Positions 28,761 to 37,220 of a stretch of 64,000 bases of DNA are shown piece after piece. Below the pieces are notes generated by a model. It saw only the letters and a list, made by a program, of their open reading frames with translations, did not search any database and had not been told where the DNA came from. The translations under genes were made by a program, and so were the position numbers. Positions within the stretch are counted from its first letter, which is position 1, and the number at the start of each line of letters is the position of its first letter. The stretch comes from Celeribacter baekdonensis B30 (GTDB lineage Bacteria > Pseudomonadota > Alphaproteobacteria > Rhodobacterales > Rhodobacteraceae): contig NZ_AMRK01000001.1 of assembly GCF_000299875.1 (NCBI RefSeq), positions 558,001 through 622,000 on the forward strand. The letters run 5' to 3'.

Positions 28761-28814
28761 CAACGAAAGCTCCTCCTCATTGACCAGACTTGGGTGGGGG
28801 CGGGCGAGGCCGCA

Positions 28815-28828
28815 TTGACGGCGATCAA
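28815..28828 (-). promoter_or_regulatory. Fnr/FixK/Dnr-type box before the CoA-ligase/E1/E2/ACP operon
   Basis: TTGACggcgATCAA lies 55 bases before the ligase start codon, in the 80-base gap to the flavodoxin gene. The placement suits activation of the whole operon. Confidence 0.72.
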
Positions 28829-28840
28829 TGCTTCGCGGTG

Positions 28841-29389
28841 TCAATCCCCGTCGTCGGTCGCGAAGGACGCAGGCCAATCGGCCAGAACCGCTTTGAGCGC
28901 TGCCCAGTCGGTATATTCGATATCAGCGGAAAGATCCGCCGACGGATCCTTGATCGCAAGGATGCGGCGCATCACGAAACGGCGGAAAACATCGTATTCA
29001 GAGGGCTTGTAGGCCCCCGCCAACTGTTCGACCCGATCGGGGGTCCAGCCTGTGGCCGAGGTGAAATCGGCAAGAATCTTCTCCAGGCCCTGCCAGTCTT
29101 CGGCTTCGTGGCCTGCGGCGGCAAGCGAGACAGAGAGGAACAGGCTGGGCAAGGCAGACAGAGCGGCGGCACGATTGGCGCAGAACTCCGTCAGTGCTTT
29201 CTGATAGCGACCACCATGAACCGATGCAGCCAGTAACACCGCATCGAAGCGTGTCAGGTCGATGTCATCGGCATCGGCGAGCGGCAGGAGTTCGGCCATA
29301 TGGCCTGCATCGACGAGCCAATCTGCTGCGACGCGGCAGATTTTGCGGGTTTGACCATCGGTCGAGGCATAGGCGACAAGAAGTTTCAT
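28841..29389 (-). CDS. Flavodoxin-domain protein (HemG-like)
   Basis: This 182-residue protein begins [17 protein letters not shown], the FMN phosphate-binding loop of flavodoxins. A second FMN-contact segment is [18 protein letters not shown]. Length and the C-terminal RRFVMRRIL element resemble HemG-type protoporphyrinogen oxidase, which can use the respiratory chain without oxygen. A general flavodoxin-like reductase is the alternative. An Fnr/Dnr box lies 35 bases upstream of the ATG. Confidence 0.75.
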   Translation of the reverse strand: MKLLVAYASTDGQTRKICRVAADWLVDAGHMAELLPLADADDIDLTRFDAVLLAASVHGGRYQKALTEFCANRAAALSALPSLFLSVSLAAAGHEAEDWQGLEKILADFTSATGWTPDRVEQLAGAYKPSEYDVFRRFVMRRILAIKDPSADLSADIEYTDWAALKAVLADWPASFATDDGD

Positions 29390-29423
29390 AGTCCGACGCT
29401 AGACCGTTCCCGTTGCGTCGGCA

Positions 29424-29437
29424 TTGACGGCTGTCAA
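29424..29437 (-). promoter_or_regulatory. Fnr/FixK/Dnr-type box before the flavodoxin gene
   Basis: TTGACggctGTCAA lies 35 bases before the flavodoxin ATG. A second box for the divergent ATPase gene is at 29593-29606. Confidence 0.7.
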
Positions 29438-29592
29438 TCGGGTCGGAGACCGGTGTTGCGAGCGATCAATGCGTTATGTGGCCGCCACATTAGCATCCAA
29501 AGAGCAAATCCTTGCACGCCACCTGATACGTCTCGATCTGCCGGTTTCCGTCAATCGGTACTTGCGGTTTGTCGAAGTCACGGCACCATTCA

Positions 29593-29606
29593 TTGATGGC
29601 TGTCAA
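29593..29606 (+). promoter_or_regulatory. Fnr/FixK/Dnr-type box before the P-type ATPase gene
   Basis: TTGATggctGTCAA lies 70 bases before the TTG start and 130 bases before the alternative ATG start of the ATPase. Confidence 0.68.
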
Positions 29607-29675
29607 CGCCGGGCTGGTCGTAATTCAGAAAATGATCAGTAGGAGAAGCTGCTGGGAAATGCGGGAGAACCCACT

Positions 29676-32393
29676 TTGTCGAGAAAGGACCAGAGATTTG
29701 GGCTGCGAACGATCAAGACTCCGGGGTTGGACCAGATGGGACAGCCGGTGAACCCGACGCTCTCCGATCCGCCGCATGCGCTCTCGTCACGCAAGGTTGC
29801 TCAATTGCTGGCTGTGTCGCCAGAAACAGGGCTGTCTCATGGCGAGGCTATGCAACGGCTCAGGTCTCACGGTCCGAATCGCCTGCACCGCCAGAAGCCA
29901 AGAAGTGCGATGGTGATCCTTTTTCACCAGTTTCGGAGCGTGATCGTCTGGTTGCTTGCAGCGGCCGCAGTTATCTCGCTGATCATTGGTGACATTGCAG
30001 AGGGCGGTGCCATAGTCATTGTGCTCTTGCTCAACGGCGCGATCGGTTTTGTCACCGAGCTGCGGGCTGCCCGTTCGATGGAAGCATTGTTCCGCATCGC
30101 CGAGGTCCGTACCCGTGTTCGCCGGGGCGGTCGCGTCCAGATGATCGACGCACGCGAGATGGTCCCCGGCGATGTTGTGGTTCTCGAAGGCGGCGACGTG
30201 GTGACAGCGGACCTGCGTCTGAACGAGGCGTCTTCCCTTCAGGCCGACGAATCCATTCTGACCGGCGAGGCGGCTCCGGTGGCCAAATCCCCGGAACCTG
30301 TTGCCGAGGATGCGATCCTGGCCGAACGAACATCTATGGTTTTCAAGGGCACCGCGATAACGAGAGGGGCCGGTGAGGCTATCGTCACCGCAACGGGCAT
30401 GGCCACCGAACTGGGGCGAATCAGCCAACTGGCCGAAGCGGCGAAAGCAGACTCCTCGCCGTTGGAGGTTCGGCTGGAACGGCTGGGTCGTACCCTGATC
30501 TGGTTGACCTTGATCCTTGCTTCGGGCACTGCCCTGACGGGTATCCTGCGCGGACAGGAATTGGCCATCATGATACAGACCGCGGTCGCCTTGGCCGTGG
30601 CGGCGATCCCGGAAGGATTGCCGGTGGTTGCGACCATGTCACTGGCGCGCGGCATGTGGCGAATGGCCCGTCGCAATGCACTCATTCGCCGCCTGTCGGC
30701 TGTCGAAACGCTGGGGGCGACGACCTTAATTCTGACGGACAAGACCGGCACACTCACGGAAAATCGAATGTCCGTCGTCCGTTTTGTGCTGGAGCATGGC
30801 GAATTCGAACCCGATTCAAGCGATCCGTCTGTGGAACTCGCGTTGCGAGCCGGCGCGGCCTGCACAACTGCGGAGTTGGGGCAGGGGAATCAGAAGGGGA
30901 CGGGTGATCCAATGGAACTCGCGCTGCTTGAAGCCGCTGACCGTGTTGGTGTGGCGCTTCCGGAAAGGCGGCTCGAACAGCACGCTTTTGATCCGGAGCA
31001 GCGCATGATGGCGACCGTCCATGCCGACTTCGATGGGGCCTTCTATGCGGTCAAGGGTGCCCCCGAGGCGGTTATCAACGCCTGTAGTCAAGTCCTCGAC
31101 CGCGACGGGCCGCATGCACTTTCCGACGCGGCGAAGTTGGATTGGATTCGCCGCAACGCACGGGTGGCAGGCGAAGGATTGCGCACGCTTGGACTGGCGA
31201 TGAAGAGCGAGGGCACCGCAGGAGCAGAGCCTTATGAGGGGCTGACACTGATCGGGCTGGTCTGTTTGGCTGATCCGCTTCGCGACGATATTCCGCCAGC
31301 CATCGCCGCGTGCCGCGCGGCCGGGGTCCGGGTCGTCATGATCACCGGCGACCATGCCGCCACAGCAGCGCGGATCGCATCCGATGCCGGGATTGGAAAT
31401 GACGGTACGACAGTGATCGAGGGGCGCGAACTGGCGGGCCTCGATCTGGACCACACGGGGGAGGAGACACAAGGGAGATTGCGCGCGGCAGACGTTTTCG
31501 CCCGCGTCGCGCCCGAAACGAAACTGACGCTCGTCTCTTTCCATCAGCAGGACGGGCAGATCGTCGCGATGACAGGCGATGGCGTCAACGACGCCCCGGC
31601 GCTGAAACAGGCGGACATCGGGGTGGCAATGGGGCTGCGCGGCACGCAGGTGGCCCGAGAGGCCGCAGACATGGTGTTGAAAGACGACGATTTTGCCACG
31701 ATTGTCGAGGCAGTTCGCCAAGGCAGGGTTATTTTCGGGAATATTCGCAAGTTCATCGTCTACTTGATGTCGTGCAACCTTTGCGAGGTGCTGGTCGTGA
31801 CGCTGGCGGTGGGCGCCGACCTGCCCGCGCCGCTCCTGCCGCTGCAGATTCTCTATCTTAACCTTATCACGGATGTTTTCCCCGCCTTCGCATTGGGGTT
31901 GGGGCAAGGCGATGGGCGCGAGATGCACCGCCCGCCGAGGCACCCGTCCGAACCCATCATTGGCCGAACCGAGTGGCTGCGGATATCAGGTCTGGGCGCG
32001 GCGCAAACCATCGCGACGCTGGCGGCTTTCGTGCTGGCGCTGTTTCAGATGAATCTTTCGGTAGACCAGGCGGTGACTGTAGCTTTCCTTACACTGGCAC
32101 TCGGGCAACTCTGGAACGTCTTTAACACCCGTGCCTCCGGCACACAGTTGATTGCCAACGACGTGACACGGAACCCATTCGTCTGGGGTGCGCTGGCGCT
32201 CTGTCTGGTCCTGATCGGCGCCGCGCTTTGGGTGCCGGGACTATCGGCAGTGCTGAACCTGGTCGCGCCCGGCAAGGACGGCTTGGTATTGGCGGCGAGC
32301 GCAAGCCTGATCCCGCTCTTTCTGGGACAGGCAGCATTGGCGATTACCGTTGTCTTCCGTCAATGGTTTGCTGATCAGGCAGTGGCACGATAG
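29676..32393 (+). CDS. P-type cation-transporting ATPase (P2-type, Ca2+/Mg2+-like)
   Basis: This protein is about 905 residues. The N-terminal cation-ATPase domain contains GLSHGEAMQRLRSHGPNRL. The transmembrane-4 ion motif is AAIPEGLP. The phosphorylated Asp is in LTDKTGTLTENRMS, and the hinge is MTGDGVNDAPALKQADIGVAMG. A C-terminal domain has several membrane segments. The PEGLP motif and the domain order fit P2-type (Ca2+, Na+ or Mg2+) pumps, not heavy-metal P1B pumps; no N-terminal metal-binding CxxC is present. The start may be TTG at 29676 (GGGAGA seven bases before it) or ATG at 29736 (weak site). Confidence 0.9.
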   Translation: MSRKDQRFGLRTIKTPGLDQMGQPVNPTLSDPPHALSSRKVAQLLAVSPETGLSHGEAMQRLRSHGPNRLHRQKPRSAMVILFHQFRSVIVWLLAAAAVISLIIGDIAEGGAIVIVLLLNGAIGFVTELRAARSMEALFRIAEVRTRVRRGGRVQMIDAREMVPGDVVVLEGGDVVTADLRLNEASSLQADESILTGEAAPVAKSPEPVAEDAILAERTSMVFKGTAITRGAGEAIVTATGMATELGRISQLAEAAKADSSPLEVRLERLGRTLIWLTLILASGTALTGILRGQELAIMIQTAVALAVAAIPEGLPVVATMSLARGMWRMARRNALIRRLSAVETLGATTLILTDKTGTLTENRMSVVRFVLEHGEFEPDSSDPSVELALRAGAACTTAELGQGNQKGTGDPMELALLEAADRVGVALPERRLEQHAFDPEQRMMATVHADFDGAFYAVKGAPEAVINACSQVLDRDGPHALSDAAKLDWIRRNARVAGEGLRTLGLAMKSEGTAGAEPYEGLTLIGLVCLADPLRDDIPPAIAACRAAGVRVVMITGDHAATAARIASDAGIGNDGTTVIEGRELAGLDLDHTGEETQGRLRAADVFARVAPETKLTLVSFHQQDGQIVAMTGDGVNDAPALKQADIGVAMGLRGTQVAREAADMVLKDDDFATIVEAVRQGRVIFGNIRKFIVYLMSCNLCEVLVVTLAVGADLPAPLLPLQILYLNLITDVFPAFALGLGQGDGREMHRPPRHPSEPIIGRTEWLRISGLGAAQTIATLAAFVLALFQMNLSVDQAVTVAFLTLALGQLWNVFNTRASGTQLIANDVTRNPFVWGALALCLVLIGAALWVPGLSAVLNLVAPGKDGLVLAASASLIPLFLGQAALAITVVFRQWFADQAVAR

Positions 32394-32452
32394 CTTTACA
32401 TCCGGCGCAACCAAATCGGAGGCAAACCCTAGTTTGGGTAAGATTCTGACTG

Positions 32453-32473
32453 ATTGCGCCCTGCTGGCGCAAT
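32453..32473. other. Perfect inverted repeat downstream of the P-type ATPase
   Basis: ATTGCGCC pairs with GGCGCAAT around CTGCT. It lies 60 bases after the ATPase stop, but no T-run follows, so a classical intrinsic terminator is not certain. Confidence 0.5.
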
Positions 32474-32742
32474 GGAAACGGTGCGTGCTTTGGGGTCATT
32501 GCTGGTCCGGCAGAAGAAGACCCCAAGAGGCTGCAATATACATCTCCATCACAGCGGATGCGGCCAACTCTCAACCGTCTTTCAGCAACGGCCAACTCAA
32601 AACCACAAGCGCTTGCAGCCGCCGAAATCCTTGGTGGATTACCCCGGCAGGTTAATCCAACGCTTCGTAGTTCTGGCACTTTGAGGAACTGTTTCAACGC
32701 GCAACCGTATTTCAGCAACGAGGAATACCGCGTGAGGAGAGG

Positions 32743-33100
32743 AATGTCATTTTGCTCGGCACCCTTGGCAGTCTTGCTGCCGGCCCTGATGACTGTTGGC
32801 AGGATCATTCTTGGTGCCATGGCCATCTGGCTTCTGGACGAGCGGGTCCCTCACCAGCACTTCATCAAGCGCCTTGAGGGCCCAGCATGGGACACGCTTC
32901 GGAAGATCTGGTTGTTTGAAATTGCGATCACCTTGCACAACATTCCTGAGGGACTGGCGGTCGCGCCGGCGCTTCGTTCTGAATGCCCTGCTTTCGCGGT
33001 CGGTGCGATGATCTATGTGAACAGCGATGAAATCATACCGGGACCGCGCCGTCACGGACATCAAGATCGCCGGTTGGCGGGTATGTGCCTGTTGGAATCA
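32743..33100 (+). pseudogene. ZIP-family metal transporter, internally deleted remnant
   Basis: The plus-strand frame reads LLPALMTVGRIILGAMAIWL, LLDERVPHQHFIKRLEGPAW and IAITLHNIPEGLAVAPALRS. It then jumps to FAVGAMIYVNSDEIIPGPRR. HNIPEGLA is the ZIP transmembrane-4 metal motif and S-D/H-EIIPE the transmembrane-5 to -7 motif; here IIPE has become IIPG. The first helices and most of the part between the two motifs are missing. The reading frame runs on without similarity, so this is not a working transporter. Confidence 0.65.
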
Positions 33101-33118
33101 TTGCGCGGCACATGGTCA

Positions 33119-33132
33119 TTGGCCGCCGTCAA
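33119..33132 (+). promoter_or_regulatory. Weak Fnr/Dnr-type box before the efflux operon
   Basis: TTGGCcgccGTCAA differs from TTGAY-N4-RTCAA at one conserved position. It lies 66 bases before the macA-like start, consistent with the other boxes in this island. Confidence 0.4.
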
Positions 33133-33197
33133 TGACCGATCGTCTTCATGTTTGGTATGTTGCTTTCATCAGCAGAAGACGGGGCACACGGGGCACC

Positions 33198-34442
33198 ATG
33201 ACAGACACACCGGATCAGATTGCCCGGACACTCGCGCAGACAACAGGGACGTGGCGCCCTTTGCTTCGGGTAGCCCTCGTCGTTGCCGGGATAGCTTTTG
33301 CAGTTCTGGGCTGGATGGTATTTCAGGGCATTGGAACGGGGCGGGGCGACAGCTACGTCACGACACCCGTCGTGCGTGCCGACTTTAAAGTGACCGTCAC
33401 GGCAACGGGAACCGTCGAACCGACCAACCTCGTGGACGTCTCCAGTGAGCTTTCCGGTACGATTGAATCAGTTTACGTCGATTTCAACGACACCGTCGAG
33501 GTCGGCACCGTGCTTGCGGCATTGGACACGCGCAAGCTGAAGGCACAACTGGCGATTGCCCAGGCGGCATCGGATGCTGCCAGCGCCAGGGTTGTCGTCG
33601 CTCAGGCGGCATTGGACAAGGCGCGAGGCGACTACGATATCGCAAGGACACTGGAAAATCGCGGAGTGACCTCGCATCAGGCGTTCTCCGCCCAGAATGC
33701 CATGTTGCGTCAGGCAGAGGCAGAGTTGCAATCGGCTGAGGCCGATCAGGCACTTGCACTGGCGACGCTGGATCTTCACCGCGCGGATCTCGAAAATGCA
33801 TGCATCTGTTCGCCGATCCAGGGCGTCGTTCTGCAACGTGCCATCGATCCAGGTCAGATCGTTGCCGCTTCGCTTACGGCTCCCGTTCTGTTTTCCATCG
33901 CCGAAGATCTGCGAGAGATGGAACTGCAGGTCGACATCGACGAGGCAGATATAGGTCGTGTTGCCGTGGGGAATGCGGCGACGTTCACCGTGGATGCCTA
34001 TGAGGACAAGACGTTTCCGGCCACGATCTCGCAAATCCGCTTTGCGGCGGAAGTCGTCAGCAGCGTTGTCACCTACAAGGCCGTGCTCGACGTCGCCAAT
34101 TCGGACATGCTGCTACGGCCCGGCATGACGGCGACTGCAGAAATCATAGTGGCAGAAGTTGCGAATGCGCTTGTCGTGCCGAACGGTGCGCTGCGCTATG
34201 CTCCCAGACAGACCGCAAATGCCCCGAGAGATGACGGTGGCAGCGGCCTGCTTGGCATGCTGATCCCCAGAACGCCCGAAACGCCGGCGGCAAGCTCCGG
34301 CAGGGCTGTCTGGATGCTTCGGGACAACCAACCGGTGCAGGTTGCGGTCCGGCCGGGGGATACGGACGGAGAGATAACCGAAATCCTTGAAGGGGTCCTG
34401 ATCGAGGGCGACCTTGTTATCACGGGTGATACGAATGGATGA
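33198..34442 (+). CDS. macA: MacA-like periplasmic adaptor (membrane fusion protein)
   Basis: This is a 414-residue protein. One membrane anchor lies at about residues 27-46 (LLRVALVVAGIAFAVLGWMV). It is followed by the split biotinyl-lipoyl domain (SSELSGTIESVYVDFNDTVE, PIQGVVLQRAIDPGQIVAAS). An alpha-helical hairpin covers about 115-200, and beta-barrel domains follow. It would link an inner-membrane ABC exporter to an outer-membrane channel. The ATG at 33198 has only a weak purine-rich site. The stop overlaps the ATPase start by eight bases. No TolC gene is adjacent. Confidence 0.88.
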   Translation: MTDTPDQIARTLAQTTGTWRPLLRVALVVAGIAFAVLGWMVFQGIGTGRGDSYVTTPVVRADFKVTVTATGTVEPTNLVDVSSELSGTIESVYVDFNDTVEVGTVLAALDTRKLKAQLAIAQAASDAASARVVVAQAALDKARGDYDIARTLENRGVTSHQAFSAQNAMLRQAEAELQSAEADQALALATLDLHRADLENACICSPIQGVVLQRAIDPGQIVAASLTAPVLFSIAEDLREMELQVDIDEADIGRVAVGNAATFTVDAYEDKTFPATISQIRFAAEVVSSVVTYKAVLDVANSDMLLRPGMTATAEIIVAEVANALVVPNGALRYAPRQTANAPRDDGGSGLLGMLIPRTPETPAASSGRAVWMLRDNQPVQVAVRPGDTDGEITEILEGVLIEGDLVITGDTNG

Positions 34443-35139
34443 CATCCCAGTCATAGAACTCAAGAAGATTTCGCGGATTTACGGCAAGGGCGATATCGCC
34501 GTCCGTGCACTCGACGGGGTAGACCTGCGGGTCGATGCTGGAGAGTTCATCGCGATCATGGGGCCAAGCGGGTCAGGCAAGTCGACGGCCATGAACGTGA
34601 TAGGGTGCCTCGATTCCCCAACGTCGGGGCGTTACCGCTTTATGGGATACGAAGTTGCGGGTCTCTCCCGGGATCAGCGTGCCCTGCTCCGGCGTCACTA
34701 TCTGGGTTTCATCTTTCAGGGGTACAACCTCCTCCCGCGGGCGTCGGCCCTGCACAACGTTGAATTGCCGCTGATCTATATGGGTCAGGCGCGCGCCGTC
34801 CGTCGGAAGGCAGCTCTGGACGCCCTACGAAAAGTCGGGCTGGAAGCGCGGGCGCATCACCAGCCGAATGAGCTGTCAGGCGGGCAACAGCAACGTGTTG
34901 CCATCGCAAGGGCCCTTGTGGGGAACCCGAAAGTCATTTTGGCAGACGAGCCGACGGGGAACCTCGACACAAAAAGCTCGGTCGAGATCATGGACATGTT
35001 GCGCGGGCTCAATCGCGACTCTGGCTTGACAATCGTCATGGTCACGCACGAACAAGACATGGCCAACTACGCGGACCGCTTGATCTGGATGGTGGATGGC
35101 CGCATCGACCGTGACGAACGCAAAGTGCGGGCGGCTTGA
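34435..35139 (+). CDS. MacB/LolD-type ABC transporter ATP-binding protein
   Basis: The 234-residue product has Walker A GPSGSGKSTAMN, the signature LSGGQQQRVAIARAL, Walker B VILADEPTGNLD and the switch His in VTHEQD. These are the MacB/LolD/FtsE-type hallmarks. It energises the permease encoded next. In E. coli MacB the ATPase and permease are one chain; here they are two genes, as in many alphaproteobacteria. It overlaps macA by eight bases. Confidence 0.92.
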   Translation: MDDIPVIELKKISRIYGKGDIAVRALDGVDLRVDAGEFIAIMGPSGSGKSTAMNVIGCLDSPTSGRYRFMGYEVAGLSRDQRALLRRHYLGFIFQGYNLLPRASALHNVELPLIYMGQARAVRRKAALDALRKVGLEARAHHQPNELSGGQQQRVAIARALVGNPKVILADEPTGNLDTKSSVEIMDMLRGLNRDSGLTIVMVTHEQDMANYADRLIWMVDGRIDRDERKVRAA

Positions 35140-35140
35140 G

Positions 35141-36352
35141 ATGCTTGGGGAAACCATCCGGCTTGCCATACAGGCGATCTTCAGAAACGCGCTGCGCTCC
35201 TTCCTGACAGTGCTCGGCATCGTCATCGGCGTCGGAAGCGTGATTGCCATGGTAACGGTCGGCCAGGGGTCGACGCAGCAGGTCGCCGCTGATGTTCAGA
35301 AACTGGGCACGAATATTGTGATCGTCGTTCCCGGTCAGGACGCGTTGCGCAGCGGTCCTAACAGCACGACCGCGTCGATGTTCACGCTTCGGATCAATGA
35401 CATTCTGCAACAGCGAATTCCGGATGTCGTGCTCTCTGCGCCGATCAGCCAGACCCGAGAGCGGGTCATCTTCGGTACGGAAAACCGATTGACGGACATT
35501 GTCGGAACGGACAACCGCTACTTCCAGGCCGCGCGTTGGGATCTGGCAGCAGGGCGGCTCTTCGAACCCGGAGAGATCGCCTCGGGGCGCGCGGTCTGCG
35601 TGATCGGCAAAACCGTACACGAAAAGCTTTTCGGCAGCGGTGACCCTGTCGGCGCAAAAATACGGATCGGCGCACTGTCCTGCCGGATCATCGGACTTTT
35701 GCAATCCAAGGGCGCGTCCACATTCGGAAGCGACCAGGATGATTTCGTGATCATGCCGCTTGCCACATTTCAGCGCCGGATCGCGGGAAACACAGATGTA
35801 CAAAGCTTGTATGTGTCGATCCGCGACGGTGCTTCGGTCGAGGGTGCGATGGTTGAAATCACCGACGTAATGCGCGAGTTGCGCCGTATCCGAACCGGCG
35901 AGGATGACGATTTCGAAGTGCTCGACATGAAACAATTCGCAACGATGTTGACTGGGATTACGGATATCCTGACCGGGTTACTTTCGGCTGTCGCGGCCGT
36001 CAGCCTTCTTGTCGGCGGAATAGGGATAATGAACATCATGCTGGTTTCCGTGACCGAACGCACCCGAGAGATCGGCATACGTCTCGCCATAGGAGCGCGC
36101 TCCCATGATGTGCTGATGCAGTTTCTTGTCGAGGCCATCCTGTTGTCACTCATGGGTGGCGTGATTGGAATCGTCGGCGGCCTGCTTCTTGCAGCCGCAG
36201 GCACGACCTGGTTGTCAGTGCCGTTTTCGCCAAGCTTAGGAATTGTTCTTGCGTCCTTTGCGTTCGCCGCCTTGATCGGGATCGTGTTCGGCTATTTCCC
36301 GGCGCGCCGTGCCGCACGCATGGACCCGATAGAAGCACTACGGCATGAGTGA
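35141..36352 (+). CDS. MacB-type ABC transporter permease
   Basis: The 403-residue product has the MacB/FtsX topology. TM1 follows RNALRSFLTVLGIVIGVGSV. A large periplasmic domain covers about residues 45-270 (MacB_PCD). Three C-terminal membrane helices include SLLVGGIGIMNIMLVSVTER and end in FGYFPARRAARMDPIEALRHE, the conserved coupling tail. With the MacA-like adaptor it would pump a hydrophobic substrate (toxin, lipid, peptide or siderophore) from the periplasm. The start codon is two bases after the ATPase stop. Confidence 0.92.
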   Translation: MLGETIRLAIQAIFRNALRSFLTVLGIVIGVGSVIAMVTVGQGSTQQVAADVQKLGTNIVIVVPGQDALRSGPNSTTASMFTLRINDILQQRIPDVVLSAPISQTRERVIFGTENRLTDIVGTDNRYFQAARWDLAAGRLFEPGEIASGRAVCVIGKTVHEKLFGSGDPVGAKIRIGALSCRIIGLLQSKGASTFGSDQDDFVIMPLATFQRRIAGNTDVQSLYVSIRDGASVEGAMVEITDVMRELRRIRTGEDDDFEVLDMKQFATMLTGITDILTGLLSAVAAVSLLVGGIGIMNIMLVSVTERTREIGIRLAIGARSHDVLMQFLVEAILLSLMGGVIGIVGGLLLAAAGTTWLSVPFSPSLGIVLASFAFAALIGIVFGYFPARRAARMDPIEALRHE

Positions 36353-36359
36353 AGCTCTG

Positions 36360-36813
36360 GCGGATACAGAGGCAAATCTGCAATTCTCTTCAACCCTTCG
36401 CGCCGCCTCCGAAGAGTTGCAACGCGTGCATTAATGTCGAGCGTCCCAACCTTGCCATGCCGGATCATTTCTCGCATCAAGCCGCCCGGGTTGCGGACAG
36501 GATATGTGGGATGATCTCGCCCAGCATCGACCAGAAGAAAGCAGAGCGCCGATCCGTGATCGCCAAGGGTGCCCTGTCCCTCAAACCAGACTGACGAATG
36601 GATATCGAGCATCGGCAATAACCGTCAGGCGGCCTCGACGATGTCGCGGTCTCTGAGGGGCCGGTTATGTTGTCGGCAGGTGTCAAGCATCATGCGCAGT
36701 CCGTCACCTGCAATGTCGTAAAGGTTCTCAGACATCAAAGTGGGTGACGCGAGGCCGGGAGGTAACGGCAGCGGCTCACTCTCTGCAAACGATATGCCGC
36801 GTGCTGAATTCAC
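36360..36813 (-). pseudogene. RepC-like plasmid replication initiator, C-terminal remnant
   Basis: One minus-strand frame, broken by a TGA at 36625-36627, reads MSENLYDIAGDGLRMMLDTC, RPLRDRDIVEAA, then RLLPMLDIHSSVWFE, HPTYPVRNPGGLMREMIRHG and LDINARVATLRRRR. The NPGG-LR element with a basic tail is typical of the C-terminal region of RepC from RepABC plasmids. The N-terminal DNA-binding domain is missing and an in-frame stop is present. The assignment is from pattern recall only. Confidence 0.5.
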
Positions 36814-36867
36814 GTCAGCGGCATTTACGCATGGCTTAGAGAACCGTTAGGCCAGCGTGCGCTGAAC

Positions 36868-37118
36868 GATGCGCGGCAGACAGAGTTGATCCGGCAGGCC
36901 TGAACCGACAGTGGTACAGTCTATGGCTATCGCAAGCTGACCGATATTATCTAAGTCAAGACCCACGAGGGCTGGCCGTATCTATCGGTCGCGATCGATC
37001 TGTTCTACAAACCGAAACGCAAGCACACCAACACGGTAGGCTCTCACCCGTTGACGATGAAATCAAACAACAGAGAATGGACGAGGCAGGCGTCTGGGAT
37101 ACTAGGGGCACCACATAC
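36868..37118 (+). mobile_element. IS3-family transposase (OrfB) remnant
   Basis: Scattered frames give pieces in the right order: DARQTELIRQA, a stop, TDSGTVYGYRKLTDI, then THEGWPYLSVAIDLF (start of the rve catalytic core), FYKPKRKHTN (near the C-terminus) and LSPVDDEIKQQRMDEAGVWD, TRGT. The catalytic core is mostly deleted and there are stops and frameshifts. Between it and the helicase gene (37119-37220) I see nothing. Confidence 0.65.
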
Positions 37119-37220
37119 CACCCTTATTTGATGAATTTGCTCCATAATGCCGTTTCGCCCGCCAAGCATGGCCTCTGTGATGTTCTCATCCCCGCTATGA
37201 GAGCTCCAAAATTTGCCTAG

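Noticed and set aside
36292-36360. Extension of the RepC-like frame into the permease 3' end
   Set aside because: The frame stays open there only because it lies antisense to the MacB-type permease; no RepC-like residues are seen.
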